Shown: positions 1-5,969 of the stretch, in pieces
Layout of the letters: each line of letters opens with the position of its first letter
Numbering within the stretch: position 1 is the first letter of the stretch
Source: JADFSZ01 sp022560555 [NCBI: PVC group bacterium]
GTDB taxonomy: Bacteria > GCA-001730085 > JADFSZ01
DNA length: 7,726 bases
NCBI GenBank assembly: GCA_022560555.1
Contig: JADFSZ010000081.1
Span: 1 to 7,726 of the forward strand
Reading direction: 5' to 3'
Translations under genes and position numbers: made by a program
The notes under the pieces: generated by a model
What the model saw: only the letters and a program-made list of their open reading frames with translations
Told to the model about the DNA's origin: nothing
The model's database searches: none

Positions 1-1
1 G

Positions 2-688
2 TATAATGATTTGTATATTCGCAGCACTGTCGCTGTCGATTCATTTTCAGTAAGAGTCACGGTGAATTCTTCAAATTGCATCTATGACATTACCGATAAA
101 TTGACCGGTGTGACTGCTACAAAAGTTGATCATTATACTTGGGATATCTATTCCACTTCTGACTTTGATACTCTGGAGGCAGGTGGATCATTGATTAAGA
201 TTTGTCGAGTTGAAGAAGGTCACAAAGATGGTTGTGGTGGGACTCCTCACTTAGTGACCATGGGTTTTGCATTAAGTACTCCGAAAATGTGGGATACCCT
301 AGGTACTGAACATTTTGTTGCCCTTGATGTAACGAGCTCACAAGCAAGATGTGGCGTTGCCATTTTGCCATGTGGCGACTGTATGGGGTCCCCTCCGAGA
401 AAACAGAGTGATGAGCCCAATTTGCCAAAAGAATTTGCTCTTCACCAGAATTATCCAAATCCATTCAATCCGACTACGACAATTTCATTTGACTTACCAA
501 TCGCAACTGATTATAAGTTGATCATTTACAATGTCTTGGGTCAAGAAGTCAAAAGCTTCGCTGGACATGGTCAGGCAGGTACAGTTAATGTAGACTGGGA
601 TGCCAATGACTATTCAAGTGGGTTATACTTTTATAAACTTGAAGCTGGTGACTTTACAGACAAAAAGAAAATGCTGTTAATTAAGTAG
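2..688 (+). CDS. Secreted protein with C-terminal type IX secretion sorting domain (5' end outside window)
   Basis: The reading frame is open to the left edge, so the gene begins outside the window; the TTG at 11 is only an internal codon and there is no ribosome binding site before it. About 228 residues are visible. The last ~85 residues form a Por-secretion-tail (T9SS type A) domain: a QNYPNPFNPTTTISF motif, then a YNVLGQEV strand, a GxxxVxWDAxDYSSGLYFYKL segment and a basic KKKMLLIK end. In known systems this tail directs a periplasmic protein through the outer membrane and is removed on secretion. The part before it (about residues 1-140 counted from 11) has several cysteines, including CGDC and CGG, and resembles a beta-rich extracellular domain that I cannot assign. 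The passenger function is therefore unknown. GC is around 40%, between the AT-rich block at 690-1300 and the minus-strand genes. Its stop overlaps the end of the convergent gene by 12 bases. The tail call is strong. Confidence 0.88.
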   Translation, partial: YNDLYIRSTVAVDSFSVRVTVNSSNCIYDITDKLTGVTATKVDHYTWDIYSTSDFDTLEAGGSLIKICRVEEGHKDGCGGTPHLVTMGFALSTPKMWDTLGTEHFVALDVTSSQARCGVAILPCGDCMGSPPRKQSDEPNLPKEFALHQNYPNPFNPTTTISFDLPIATDYKLIIYNVLGQEVKSFAGHGQAGTVNVDWDANDYSSGLYFYKLEAGDFTDKKKMLLIK

Positions 689-1093
689 TTCAAGTGAACA
701 TATAGCTTTGAAGGTATCGCATGATTGCATAAGTGTGAGCCAACGAGATTCATGTAACCTATATATCCTAAGAGTTTCATCATACTTCTGTACACCCTTA
801 GACTCTTCAGCCATAGCTTTCGCAAAATCATTAGCTAACCTCTGTTGTTTATAAAATATAAATCTATTTCTATACCTTTTATTTCTTCTAGCTTCCACAT
901 TTTTTATGCTTGCCTGTATAAAACCAACCTTATTCATACAGAATACATAATTCTCACCCCAATATGCATGACAAGCTCTTAAATCATTAACAGATAATTC
1001 AGTTATATCTTGTGGTAAACGAAACTTTTCATCATCAAAATAATGGAATACATCTATAATACCATCTGCGATTGATACTTTGTTTTTAGACAT
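677..1093 (-). CDS. AT-rich hypothetical protein, 138 residues, overlapping both neighbours
   Basis: I do not recognise this protein. It starts at ATG 1093, eight bases inside the end of the truncated ROK gene, and ends 12 bases inside the convergent T9SS gene. It looks soluble, with no signal peptide or membrane segment. The N-terminal third is mixed (an AYWGENYVFC stretch near residues 43-52). The middle is very basic and helical (EARRNKRYRNRF near 67-78) and is followed by a long predicted helix with alternating charge. Cysteines are scattered and form no obvious metal site. GC over 720-1090 is about 32%, well below the ~44% of the upstream operon genes. No clear Shine-Dalgarno precedes the start, so expression would depend on coupling to the gene before it. 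The small size, basic helical make-up and AT richness would suit a phage- or mobile-element-derived gene, but nothing proves that. It may also be a fragment of a longer gene cut by the same event that truncated the neighbouring ROK gene. Confidence 0.55.
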   Translation of the reverse strand: MSKNKVSIADGIIDVFHYFDDEKFRLPQDITELSVNDLRACHAYWGENYVFCMNKVGFIQASIKNVEARRNKRYRNRFIFYKQQRLANDFAKAMAEESKGVQKYDETLRIYRLHESRWLTLMQSCDTFKAICSLELLN

Positions 1094-1820
1094 AAGACAT
1101 ATCCAAGTCTTCAGGTTTAAGCAATGATTCTATTTCTAAAGTAGGTTTTTCTCTTCTATCGAGAATACATACAATTCTTTCTGGATGAATACCATTTTTA
1201 CTTAATGCTTCAAGAGCCATTTTAATAGCCGAACTATCTTTAGTGAAATGAACATTATTCTTTTCAAAAATTTTAGGTATTGACGTTAATACTTTCAGAT
1301 CTTTTTGCCCAAGAAGCGTCGGCCAACGAATGGTCCGCTCTTTTTTGTCCACAACACCAGGCAAACCCAATCCGATTCCAATAATATGTTCCTTCTCAAT
1401 TTTCGATGTTTTCAGGAGTTCATCAACCGCCTCCGTCATCTCTGTGATCGTTTCCTCATTATTCTCAAGAGATTTTCTATCTTTTTTCACTTCATGAACT
1501 ACCTCCAGCGTGATGTTAACAAGGACGACAACGATGTTATACATATTCAGCCCGAGACCAATAACATATCCGGTTTCAGAATTGAGATGAATCAGTGCCG
1601 GACGACGGCCGCCTTCGGATATATCGTGACCACGTTCTCTGACGAGATCTTTTTTAATATAGCTGTTGACATAGTTGGAGACGGTGGCCAAATTCATTTG
1701 AACGGCTTGGGCAATATCGGCCTTTGATATCGGCTGAAGTTTGCGTATCGAATCCATTATAAATAAATTTCGCCTTTGACGTTCGGTAAGCGGCTCATCT
1801 TGATAGAGAATATTTTTCAT
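1086..1820 (-). CDS. Truncated ROK-family transcriptional regulator with unrelated 3' end
   Basis: Residues 1-171 align without a gap to the full-length ROK protein just upstream (about 92 identities by hand count, 54%). Shared parts are the winged helix-turn-helix (about 15-70), the SEGGRRP turn (68-74), the GLGLNM strand entering the ROK fold (88-93), the GIGLGLPG loop (148-155) and ERTIRWP (161-167). After that the match fades. Residues 172-185 agree weakly, and the last ~60 residues lack the second lobe of the ROK fold with its sugar-site, zinc and C-terminal glycine motifs. A KDSSA at 194-198 could correspond to the NDATSA of the neighbour only with a gap. The protein is 244 residues against about 380-410 for the family. 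The base composition drops at the divergence point (near 1308). The 38-base gap to the upstream gene has no strong ribosome binding site. It could be a DNA-binding remnant that competes with the intact paralogue, or a decaying pseudogene. Confidence 0.8.
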   Translation of the reverse strand: MKNILYQDEPLTERQRRNLFIMDSIRKLQPISKADIAQAVQMNLATVSNYVNSYIKKDLVRERGHDISEGGRRPALIHLNSETGYVIGLGLNMYNIVVVLVNITLEVVHEVKKDRKSLENNEETITEMTEAVDELLKTSKIEKEHIIGIGLGLPGVVDKKERTIRWPTLLGQKDLKVLTSIPKIFEKNNVHFTKDSSAIKMALEALSKNGIHPERIVCILDRREKPTLEIESLLKPEDLDMSYV

Positions 1821-1858
1821 AATACATTTTACGTTCTTTTAGCTCTCTTAATTTTGTA

Positions 1859-3079
1859 TTACGATTTCATAAAAATATTTTGCGAAACAACGCATGACAC
1901 GCCTAAAGCAACAGCCTTTTCGGCAAACTGAGCGGGGACGATCCTCAGAACTCTGTTCACTTCATCAATTGTCCATTTTTTCACGGTGGTCTTGATAGCA
2001 TCCATGAGAAGAGAACCGGCCGCCTCCAATCCACCGCCGATAACAACGATTTCCGGATTAAGCAAATTTACGAGAAAAGCAATTTTACGCCCAAGATTTA
2101 TACCCCCATTCTCAACGAGACTTTGAGAAAGCTCATCCCCGTTTTTTGCGGACTGAAAAATGTCATTGAGCGTCAAACTATTGATATCCTTTTTAGCCTT
2201 TTCGGACAAACTCCACGACACATTATCTTTCGCGACCCTTTTGGCTTGATCCAGGATTCCTATATCCATATTCCAACGTCCCAACCCATAGGCTTCCTCT
2301 TGAAGCTCATCCATGGATTCTTCCGAAAGATTCGCTATTCCCAATTCTCCCGCACATCCGGATGATCCATGAAAGATTTGCCCGTTGATAATGATGCCGC
2401 ATCCTACACCAGAAAACATATAGAGCATGTTTTTCACATCCGACTGAAACCCAAGCCATTTTTCACCAAAAACAGCCGACGTCGCGTCATTCTCAACTGT
2501 CGTCGGAATATCGAATTTTTTTCGAAACATATCCTCGACAGAAACCGTGACCATAATGTCTTCGGTTCCTAATTTGCCCGGCCACCGAATTGTCCTCTCT
2601 CTTTCATCAATAATTCCCGGCAATCCGATACCGATTCCGAGGATTTTATCCCGGCTGACGTCTGTGTCCTTAATAAGCTCATCAACAATTTCCATCATGA
2701 CATAGAGACATTCCTCGCTGTTTTCTAAAGATGGCTTGTCGCGACGAACTTCTTTGATGATCTCCACACTCAAATTGGTTATCACGCCGACAATATCCTC
2801 CATATTCAGCCCTAATCCAATGATGTATCCTGAGTTAGGATTTAGTTCGATCAGCATAGGACGGCGGCCGCCTTCGGACACGTCATACCCTTTTTCGAAA
2901 ACCATTTTTTGCTCAATATAATGATTCACGTAATTCGTAATCGTTACAATGTTCAGTCCCACATTTTTTGAAATCTCCGTTTTTGTGATAGGGCCCTCTT
3001 TTCTGATGGTCTCCAGAATCGCAAGGTTTTTGCGTTCTCTGTCTGTCAGAATTTTGTCCTTATATACGATGTTTTTCAT
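1859..3079 (-). CDS. ROK-family transcriptional regulator (NagC/XylR/Mlc type)
   Basis: This is a full-length ROK repressor-like protein (406 residues). A winged helix-turn-helix spans about residues 15-70 (GPITKTEISKNVGLN then the recognition helix), followed by GGRRP at 70-74. The ROK sugar-kinase-like fold follows: GIGIGLPG at 148-155, the conserved ND pair at 197-198, GVGCGIIINGQIFHGSSG at 224-241, NPEIVVIGGG at 341-350 and an ALGVSC helix near the end. ROK regulators bind operator DNA and release it, or change affinity, when a sugar or sugar phosphate binds. Unusually, the classical GExGH is GELGI (244-248), so the histidine is missing, and the CxCGxxGCxE zinc motif expected in the following ~30 residues is absent. 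Start choice is firm: ATG at 3079 overlaps the TGA of the upstream gene (ATGA) and has AAGGAG at 3088-3093. Position suggests it controls this glycan operon. The ligand cannot be read from sequence. Confidence 0.93.
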   Translation of the reverse strand: MKNIVYKDKILTDRERKNLAILETIRKEGPITKTEISKNVGLNIVTITNYVNHYIEQKMVFEKGYDVSEGGRRPMLIELNPNSGYIIGLGLNMEDIVGVITNLSVEIIKEVRRDKPSLENSEECLYVMMEIVDELIKDTDVSRDKILGIGIGLPGIIDERERTIRWPGKLGTEDIMVTVSVEDMFRKKFDIPTTVENDATSAVFGEKWLGFQSDVKNMLYMFSGVGCGIIINGQIFHGSSGCAGELGIANLSEESMDELQEEAYGLGRWNMDIGILDQAKRVAKDNVSWSLSEKAKKDINSLTLNDIFQSAKNGDELSQSLVENGGINLGRKIAFLVNLLNPEIVVIGGGLEAAGSLLMDAIKTTVKKWTIDEVNRVLRIVPAQFAEKAVALGVSCVVSQNIFMKS

Positions 3080-4998
3080 GGCGAAAGCTCCTTTTGATTA
3101 ATTTGTTCGAGAGTTGCATTCCCGGAGGCCTGTTGCTTTTTGCCCTTCAAAACGATATCGTCCAGACCTAAAATACTTTTTGTTGAGGTCTTCGAAGTCA
3201 CCTCAAACGCTATGCCGATAATAGCGTCCGTATCAAACACATTGTTTCCGTAAGTAACTCCATCGTTACGATCTCTGGAGAAATCATCCGGCAAACGGAA
3301 TGTGTATGAATTCCATTTTACATCTCTGGCAAATATCGGAATTTCATACATTTCCCCTTCCTTGTCCTTTACTTTAATTTTTAGAACATTTGATGATCCG
3401 TCTCCTAAAAACCGGACAGTAAAATTTTCAAATGGACTCCAATCCTGCTCAATCATGAATTTTCTTTCAATTTTTCCCATCGCGATACGTGTATCCGTCT
3501 CGGGTGTGAAGATGATTTGCATATAATCATTTCCGTCTTCTTGATTGATCCATTTTTTCTCAATCTCGGCCTTCTGAGAAATTTTATATTCATCCCAGTA
3601 AGCGGTCTCAAACTTAATATGTGTCGTTTCAAAATCATCCACAATCGGGACGAAATGAAAATCGGGTTCATAATTTAAGGAGGCAAGCAGATTATTCGCG
3701 GGAGACAATTTCTGATCCATGCAAAACGGGTTAAATTGATTTTTCGCGAAAATAAACCACGAAGTTCCCGCGACGGACAAAGGACGATCCTGCATCAGCC
3801 AGCTGCCGAACACCGGTGTCCCTTCGTTCGTGGCATAAGGCAGTCCTTTGGCTCCCTTATGTTTTTCGCTTTTTGTTTCGGCTTTTTTTAGTTCGCCCAG
3901 AAAATACTCGGCTTTTTTTGTTTCCCCCGCAACAAACAGGGCAACAACCATATGCCCCGTACCTTCCAGCCAGACAGCATCTTTATCCGGATAAGGACTC
4001 GTGTCATAGGCCGAGCCAAAATCAAATCCATCGATGAGGACATCATTAACTTCATAGCGATGCTGACATTGAGAGTACTTGTAGGCAAAATCAAAAGTGT
4101 TTTTATATTTTTCTCCAAGACTTAGAACCGCCCAGGATGATTGGTCTGTCGCGTAAAATTTGTTATTGCGCCCCATATTAAAGCGTGTTTGCCGGGCGTT
4201 CCACGCGTCATGCTCAAGCCAGAATTGGATATCCTTGGCGCGTTTTAGATAAAGGTCCTGATCCCATAATCTTCCGAAGTCACGCAAGGCGGCAAAACAG
4301 TCAAAATTATGCTCGGACGAAATCCAAGTCATAGGCAAGCCGTTCCCGTAATAACCGCCGATGATTCCCCCATTGATGCTTTGGAGGTGTAAAAGCCAAT
4401 CGGCAAGTTTTTTCGAAAGATCAAAATACGTCCGATCGCCTGTCTTATACGTGTAGTAGTTCAGGGCCATCAGCAGCCATCCATTGGGCCCGGCGGCCCA
4501 TGTTTCATGTTCCTTCCCGGTCCGCTCATAGGCGTCCGTAAAAGCCCGAAAATAACCAATGGTCTTTCTTTGTTTAAGCGATTGTTTGTGAAAAAAATCG
4601 AAGATACGCTTCGCGCGGGGAAAGTCATCAAAATAAGTAAAGACAAATGCGGACAGGGCTTGGTCATACACAAAACAGCTATCCCATCCTTCGTAGGATG
4701 GAACAAGTCCTGTCCCTTTCAAGCTCCAGGAAAGGAACTCCTTCAAACCGATCTCTTTGATAATTTGCCCATTTTTACCAAAATTGAAAATATCTTTTGG
4801 ATGCAAAACATTTTTGTCCTGTTGTCCCGCGAACCAAAGATAATTCAGATCTGCACTGACAAGGGGTCGGCGCGCCCTATGGAAATTCCAAAAAAGCCCA
4901 AGGTAAATAAGGGCGATGAAAAGACACACGGAAATGAATATTTTAAATACGGTTTTCGTTATGAGAGTAGAGAATATACGTTTAACATTTTTCATCAT
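3076..4998 (-). CDS. Membrane-anchored six-hairpin glycosidase-like protein with C-terminal beta-sandwich domain
   Basis: The 640-residue protein has a short basic N-terminus, one membrane segment (about 18-38) and an RARR stretch after it, so it is probably an inner-membrane-anchored periplasmic protein, although a signal peptide is possible. Residues ~60-430 look like an (alpha/alpha)6 barrel: repeated helix pairs rich in aromatics with short loops carrying acidic and aromatic residues, namely YEGWDSCFVYDQAL (102-115), WAAGPNGWL (167-175), SSEHNFDCF (227-235), YATDQSSWAVLSLG (282-295) and AVWLEGTGHM (341-350). Glu345, Asp112 and the Glu229/Asp233 pair are candidate active-site acids by position only. 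Residues ~449-617 look like a jelly-roll: they open with PIVDDFE (451-457) and close with LGLDDIVL (610-617), the same bookends as the two exported proteins upstream. The likely role is cleavage of a periplasmic or surface oligosaccharide. I cannot assign a GH family. The first ATG at 4998 is followed directly by a second at 4995, and neither has a strong Shine-Dalgarno. Confidence 0.82.
   Translation of the reverse strand: MMKNVKRIFSTLITKTVFKIFISVCLFIALIYLGLFWNFHRARRPLVSADLNYLWFAGQQDKNVLHPKDIFNFGKNGQIIKEIGLKEFLSWSLKGTGLVPSYEGWDSCFVYDQALSAFVFTYFDDFPRAKRIFDFFHKQSLKQRKTIGYFRAFTDAYERTGKEHETWAAGPNGWLLMALNYYTYKTGDRTYFDLSKKLADWLLHLQSINGGIIGGYYGNGLPMTWISSEHNFDCFAALRDFGRLWDQDLYLKRAKDIQFWLEHDAWNARQTRFNMGRNNKFYATDQSSWAVLSLGEKYKNTFDFAYKYSQCQHRYEVNDVLIDGFDFGSAYDTSPYPDKDAVWLEGTGHMVVALFVAGETKKAEYFLGELKKAETKSEKHKGAKGLPYATNEGTPVFGSWLMQDRPLSVAGTSWFIFAKNQFNPFCMDQKLSPANNLLASLNYEPDFHFVPIVDDFETTHIKFETAYWDEYKISQKAEIEKKWINQEDGNDYMQIIFTPETDTRIAMGKIERKFMIEQDWSPFENFTVRFLGDGSSNVLKIKVKDKEGEMYEIPIFARDVKWNSYTFRLPDDFSRDRNDGVTYGNNVFDTDAIIGIAFEVTSKTSTKSILGLDDIVLKGKKQQASGNATLEQINQKELSP
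3088..3093 (-). promoter_or_regulatory. Ribosome binding site of the full-length ROK gene, inside the glycosidase gene
   Basis: On the minus strand AAGGAG lies eight bases before the ATG at 3077-3079 and inside the last codons of the upstream gene. Together with the ATGA stop/start overlap at 3076-3079 it fixes the start and points to translational coupling of the regulator to the glycosidase. Confidence 0.8.
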
Positions 4999-5021
4999 TT
5001 AAAAAAAGGACCCTGATCTGA

Positions 5022-5172
5022 TCTTTTAGTCTCTAGACTCTGGTTTCTAGCGAATGAGGTAGCCCGGGATGTTAATCTTCGGGATGCCGAAGAACTTCCT
5101 GAGAAGCGAGCTTCATTCGGCATATTTTCTTGCTTCTGTCTTCTGTCTTTTATCTTCTAGCCTCTAGTTTTT
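5022..5172. repeat. Putative non-autonomous repeat element A (CT-rich direct repeats around a foldable core)
   Basis: A 27-base CT-rich segment at 5022-5048 recurs directly at 5146-5172 with about 21 of 27 bases identical (TCTTTTA, then TCTAG, CTCT and GTTT blocks). Between them lies a self-complementary core: CGAATGA (5051-5057) is the exact inverse complement of TCATTCG (5113-5119); inside it, CTTCGG/CCGAAG (5077-5082 and 5087-5092) makes a 6-bp stem with a 4-base loop, and CTTC/GAAG (5095-5098 and 5103-5106) a 4-bp stem. No open reading frame fits. It resembles a MITE- or REP-like dispersed element, but copy number elsewhere cannot be seen from this window. CT-rich low complexity could explain part of the direct repeat. 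Confidence 0.45.
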
Positions 5173-5189
5173 TTACCTTGATTTTCCCA

Positions 5190-5217
5190 AATTACGATTT
5201 ACCATTTACGATTTACG
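5190..5217. repeat. Four-copy 7-base tandem repeat (ATTTACG-like)
   Basis: Four consecutive heptamers read AATTACG, ATTTACC, ATTTACG and ATTTACG on the plus strand (CGTAAAT on the transcribed minus strand). They begin only a few bases after the stop codon of the 223-residue gene. The same heptamer occurs at 7277-7283 and 7294-7300, next to the stop of the ABC binding-protein gene. Confidence 0.7.
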
Positions 5218-5221
5218 GTCT

Positions 5222-5893
5222 TTACGGTGCCGTCGAAAATACAAAATCATCAATATATAGAATAGCCCCGGGCTTGTTTTTCAAACTTTTATCAAAAGTG
5301 ATAGACACAGATACAAGTTTGTCTAAATCCACTTTTTTGCTGACAGGACCAAGGGGAATTTTTATTTTTTTCCAAGATTTTGTTGCTTTGGACGCTTTTG
5401 ATTTATATTGCGGAAGATAACTTTCTGCATACATATCACGGAATGAAACAGTGATCGTTTCTCCTCCTTTTTCTCCTTTGAGCCAAAATGTGAGATATTT
5501 AAACTCTGACACATCCAATGGTTTGACTTGTACCGGTTCTCTCGCTTCATCCAAGGCAGGGCCAAGCTGTATCGAAAAACTCCCCCACTCCATATTTTTC
5601 CCAAGCCCCATCGCGTGAACCAAACGATAAGAGGCTTTTCCCTTGTGAATATTTTTGGACTTAAAATTCTTAGTATCCTTAATGGATTTATCGTAGAACC
5701 ATGAGTAGGGATTTTCTGTCGCGTTCCAATCGGGTTCTAAGGATCCATAGGATCCATTTTCCCCTTGAACGTTGTTTTCCCAAACTTCGAAATCAGCGAC
5801 AACGAGAGTATTCGACGCCCAAGCAGGACAGACCCCGAACAATAAAAATATGAGAAAGACCGCTTTCAGATTTTTCATAAGCATGACATACAT
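5222..5893 (-). CDS. Exported jelly-roll, carbohydrate-binding-like protein (paralogue 2)
   Basis: This 223-residue protein is a paralogue of the 232-residue product of the gene before it: over 60 ungapped residues (33-92 here) about 35 are identical. Shared signatures are ADFE, W-NN--GE-G-YGSLEPDW, PYSW-YD, H-G-AS-RLV, WGSF, FW-KG--GGE, FRD, SY-PQ and a final IDDFVF. Starting with a DFE strand and ending with DDxxF is typical of CBM11/CIA30-like beta-sandwich domains, which commonly bind glycans. The N-terminus is a signal peptide with likely cleavage after AWA (about residue 26). The longest start (ATG at 5893) gives MYVMLMKNLK; the third ATG (codon 5876-5878) is the better match to the paralogue's MKKI start, but no start has a clear Shine-Dalgarno. 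With no catalytic domain or membrane anchor, it should be a soluble periplasmic or secreted glycan-binding factor acting beside the anchored glycosidase encoded next. A minimal lyase or hydrolase of jelly-roll fold is not excluded. Confidence 0.82.
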   Translation of the reverse strand: MYVMLMKNLKAVFLIFLLFGVCPAWASNTLVVADFEVWENNVQGENGSYGSLEPDWNATENPYSWFYDKSIKDTKNFKSKNIHKGKASYRLVHAMGLGKNMEWGSFSIQLGPALDEAREPVQVKPLDVSEFKYLTFWLKGEKGGETITVSFRDMYAESYLPQYKSKASKATKSWKKIKIPLGPVSKKVDLDKLVSVSITFDKSLKNKPGAILYIDDFVFSTAP

Positions 5894-5913
5894 CTTTTAT
5901 ACGCGGTGTACCC

Positions 5914-5941
5914 GGTTCCGTGACAGATTTTTCACGGAACC
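5914..5941 (-). promoter_or_regulatory. Strong intercistronic hairpin between the two jelly-roll genes
   Basis: GGTTCCGTGA (5914-5923) and TCACGGAACC (5932-5941) are a perfect 10-bp inverted repeat with an 8-base loop. It lies about 28 bases after the stop of the 232-residue gene and 20 bases before the longest start of the next gene. On the minus strand it is followed by GGGTACACCGCG, not a T run, so it is not a standard Rho-independent terminator. A 3'-end stabilising or processing structure that raises expression of the upstream gene is likely; partial attenuation is the alternative. Confidence 0.7.
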
Positions 5942-5969
5942 AGCCTAAACAATTGAAATGCATCAAACC

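Larger units (their letters stand above)
4999..5221. other. Intergenic region holding a repeat-like, foldable element and no gene
   Basis: These 223 bases separate the 223-residue exported protein gene (stop at 5222) from the glycosidase gene (start at 4998). They contain a heptamer tandem array (5190-5217), a CT-rich direct repeat pair (5022-5048 and 5146-5172) and a core with several short inverted repeats (5051-5119). I found no convincing promoter on the minus strand and no T-tailed terminator. If the minus-strand genes form a single transcript, this region lies within it. Confidence 0.6.

Noticed and set aside
689-700. Terminator after the T9SS gene (GTTC-AAGT-GAAC)
   Set aside because: The stem is only 4 bp with no T tract, and it lies inside the convergent gene.
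1305-1727. Plus-strand open frame of 140 codons
   Set aside because: It is antisense to the well-aligned ROK segment, and its product has no recognisable feature.
1821-1860. Operator in the gap between the two ROK genes (AATACA at 1821-1826 against TGTATT at 1855-1860)
   Set aside because: A 6-base inverted repeat with a 28-base spacer in AT-rich DNA is expected by chance, and its ends touch the start and stop codons.
4507-5016. Plus-strand open frame of 169 codons
   Set aside because: It is antisense to the conserved-looking barrel domain and the membrane anchor, and its product shows no domain.
5190-5217. CRISPR-like repeats
   Set aside because: The units are 7 bases and directly adjacent, with no spacers; this is a simple tandem repeat.
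5914-5941. Rho-independent terminator
   Set aside because: The stem is strong but no T run follows on either strand, so it is listed as an intercistronic hairpin.
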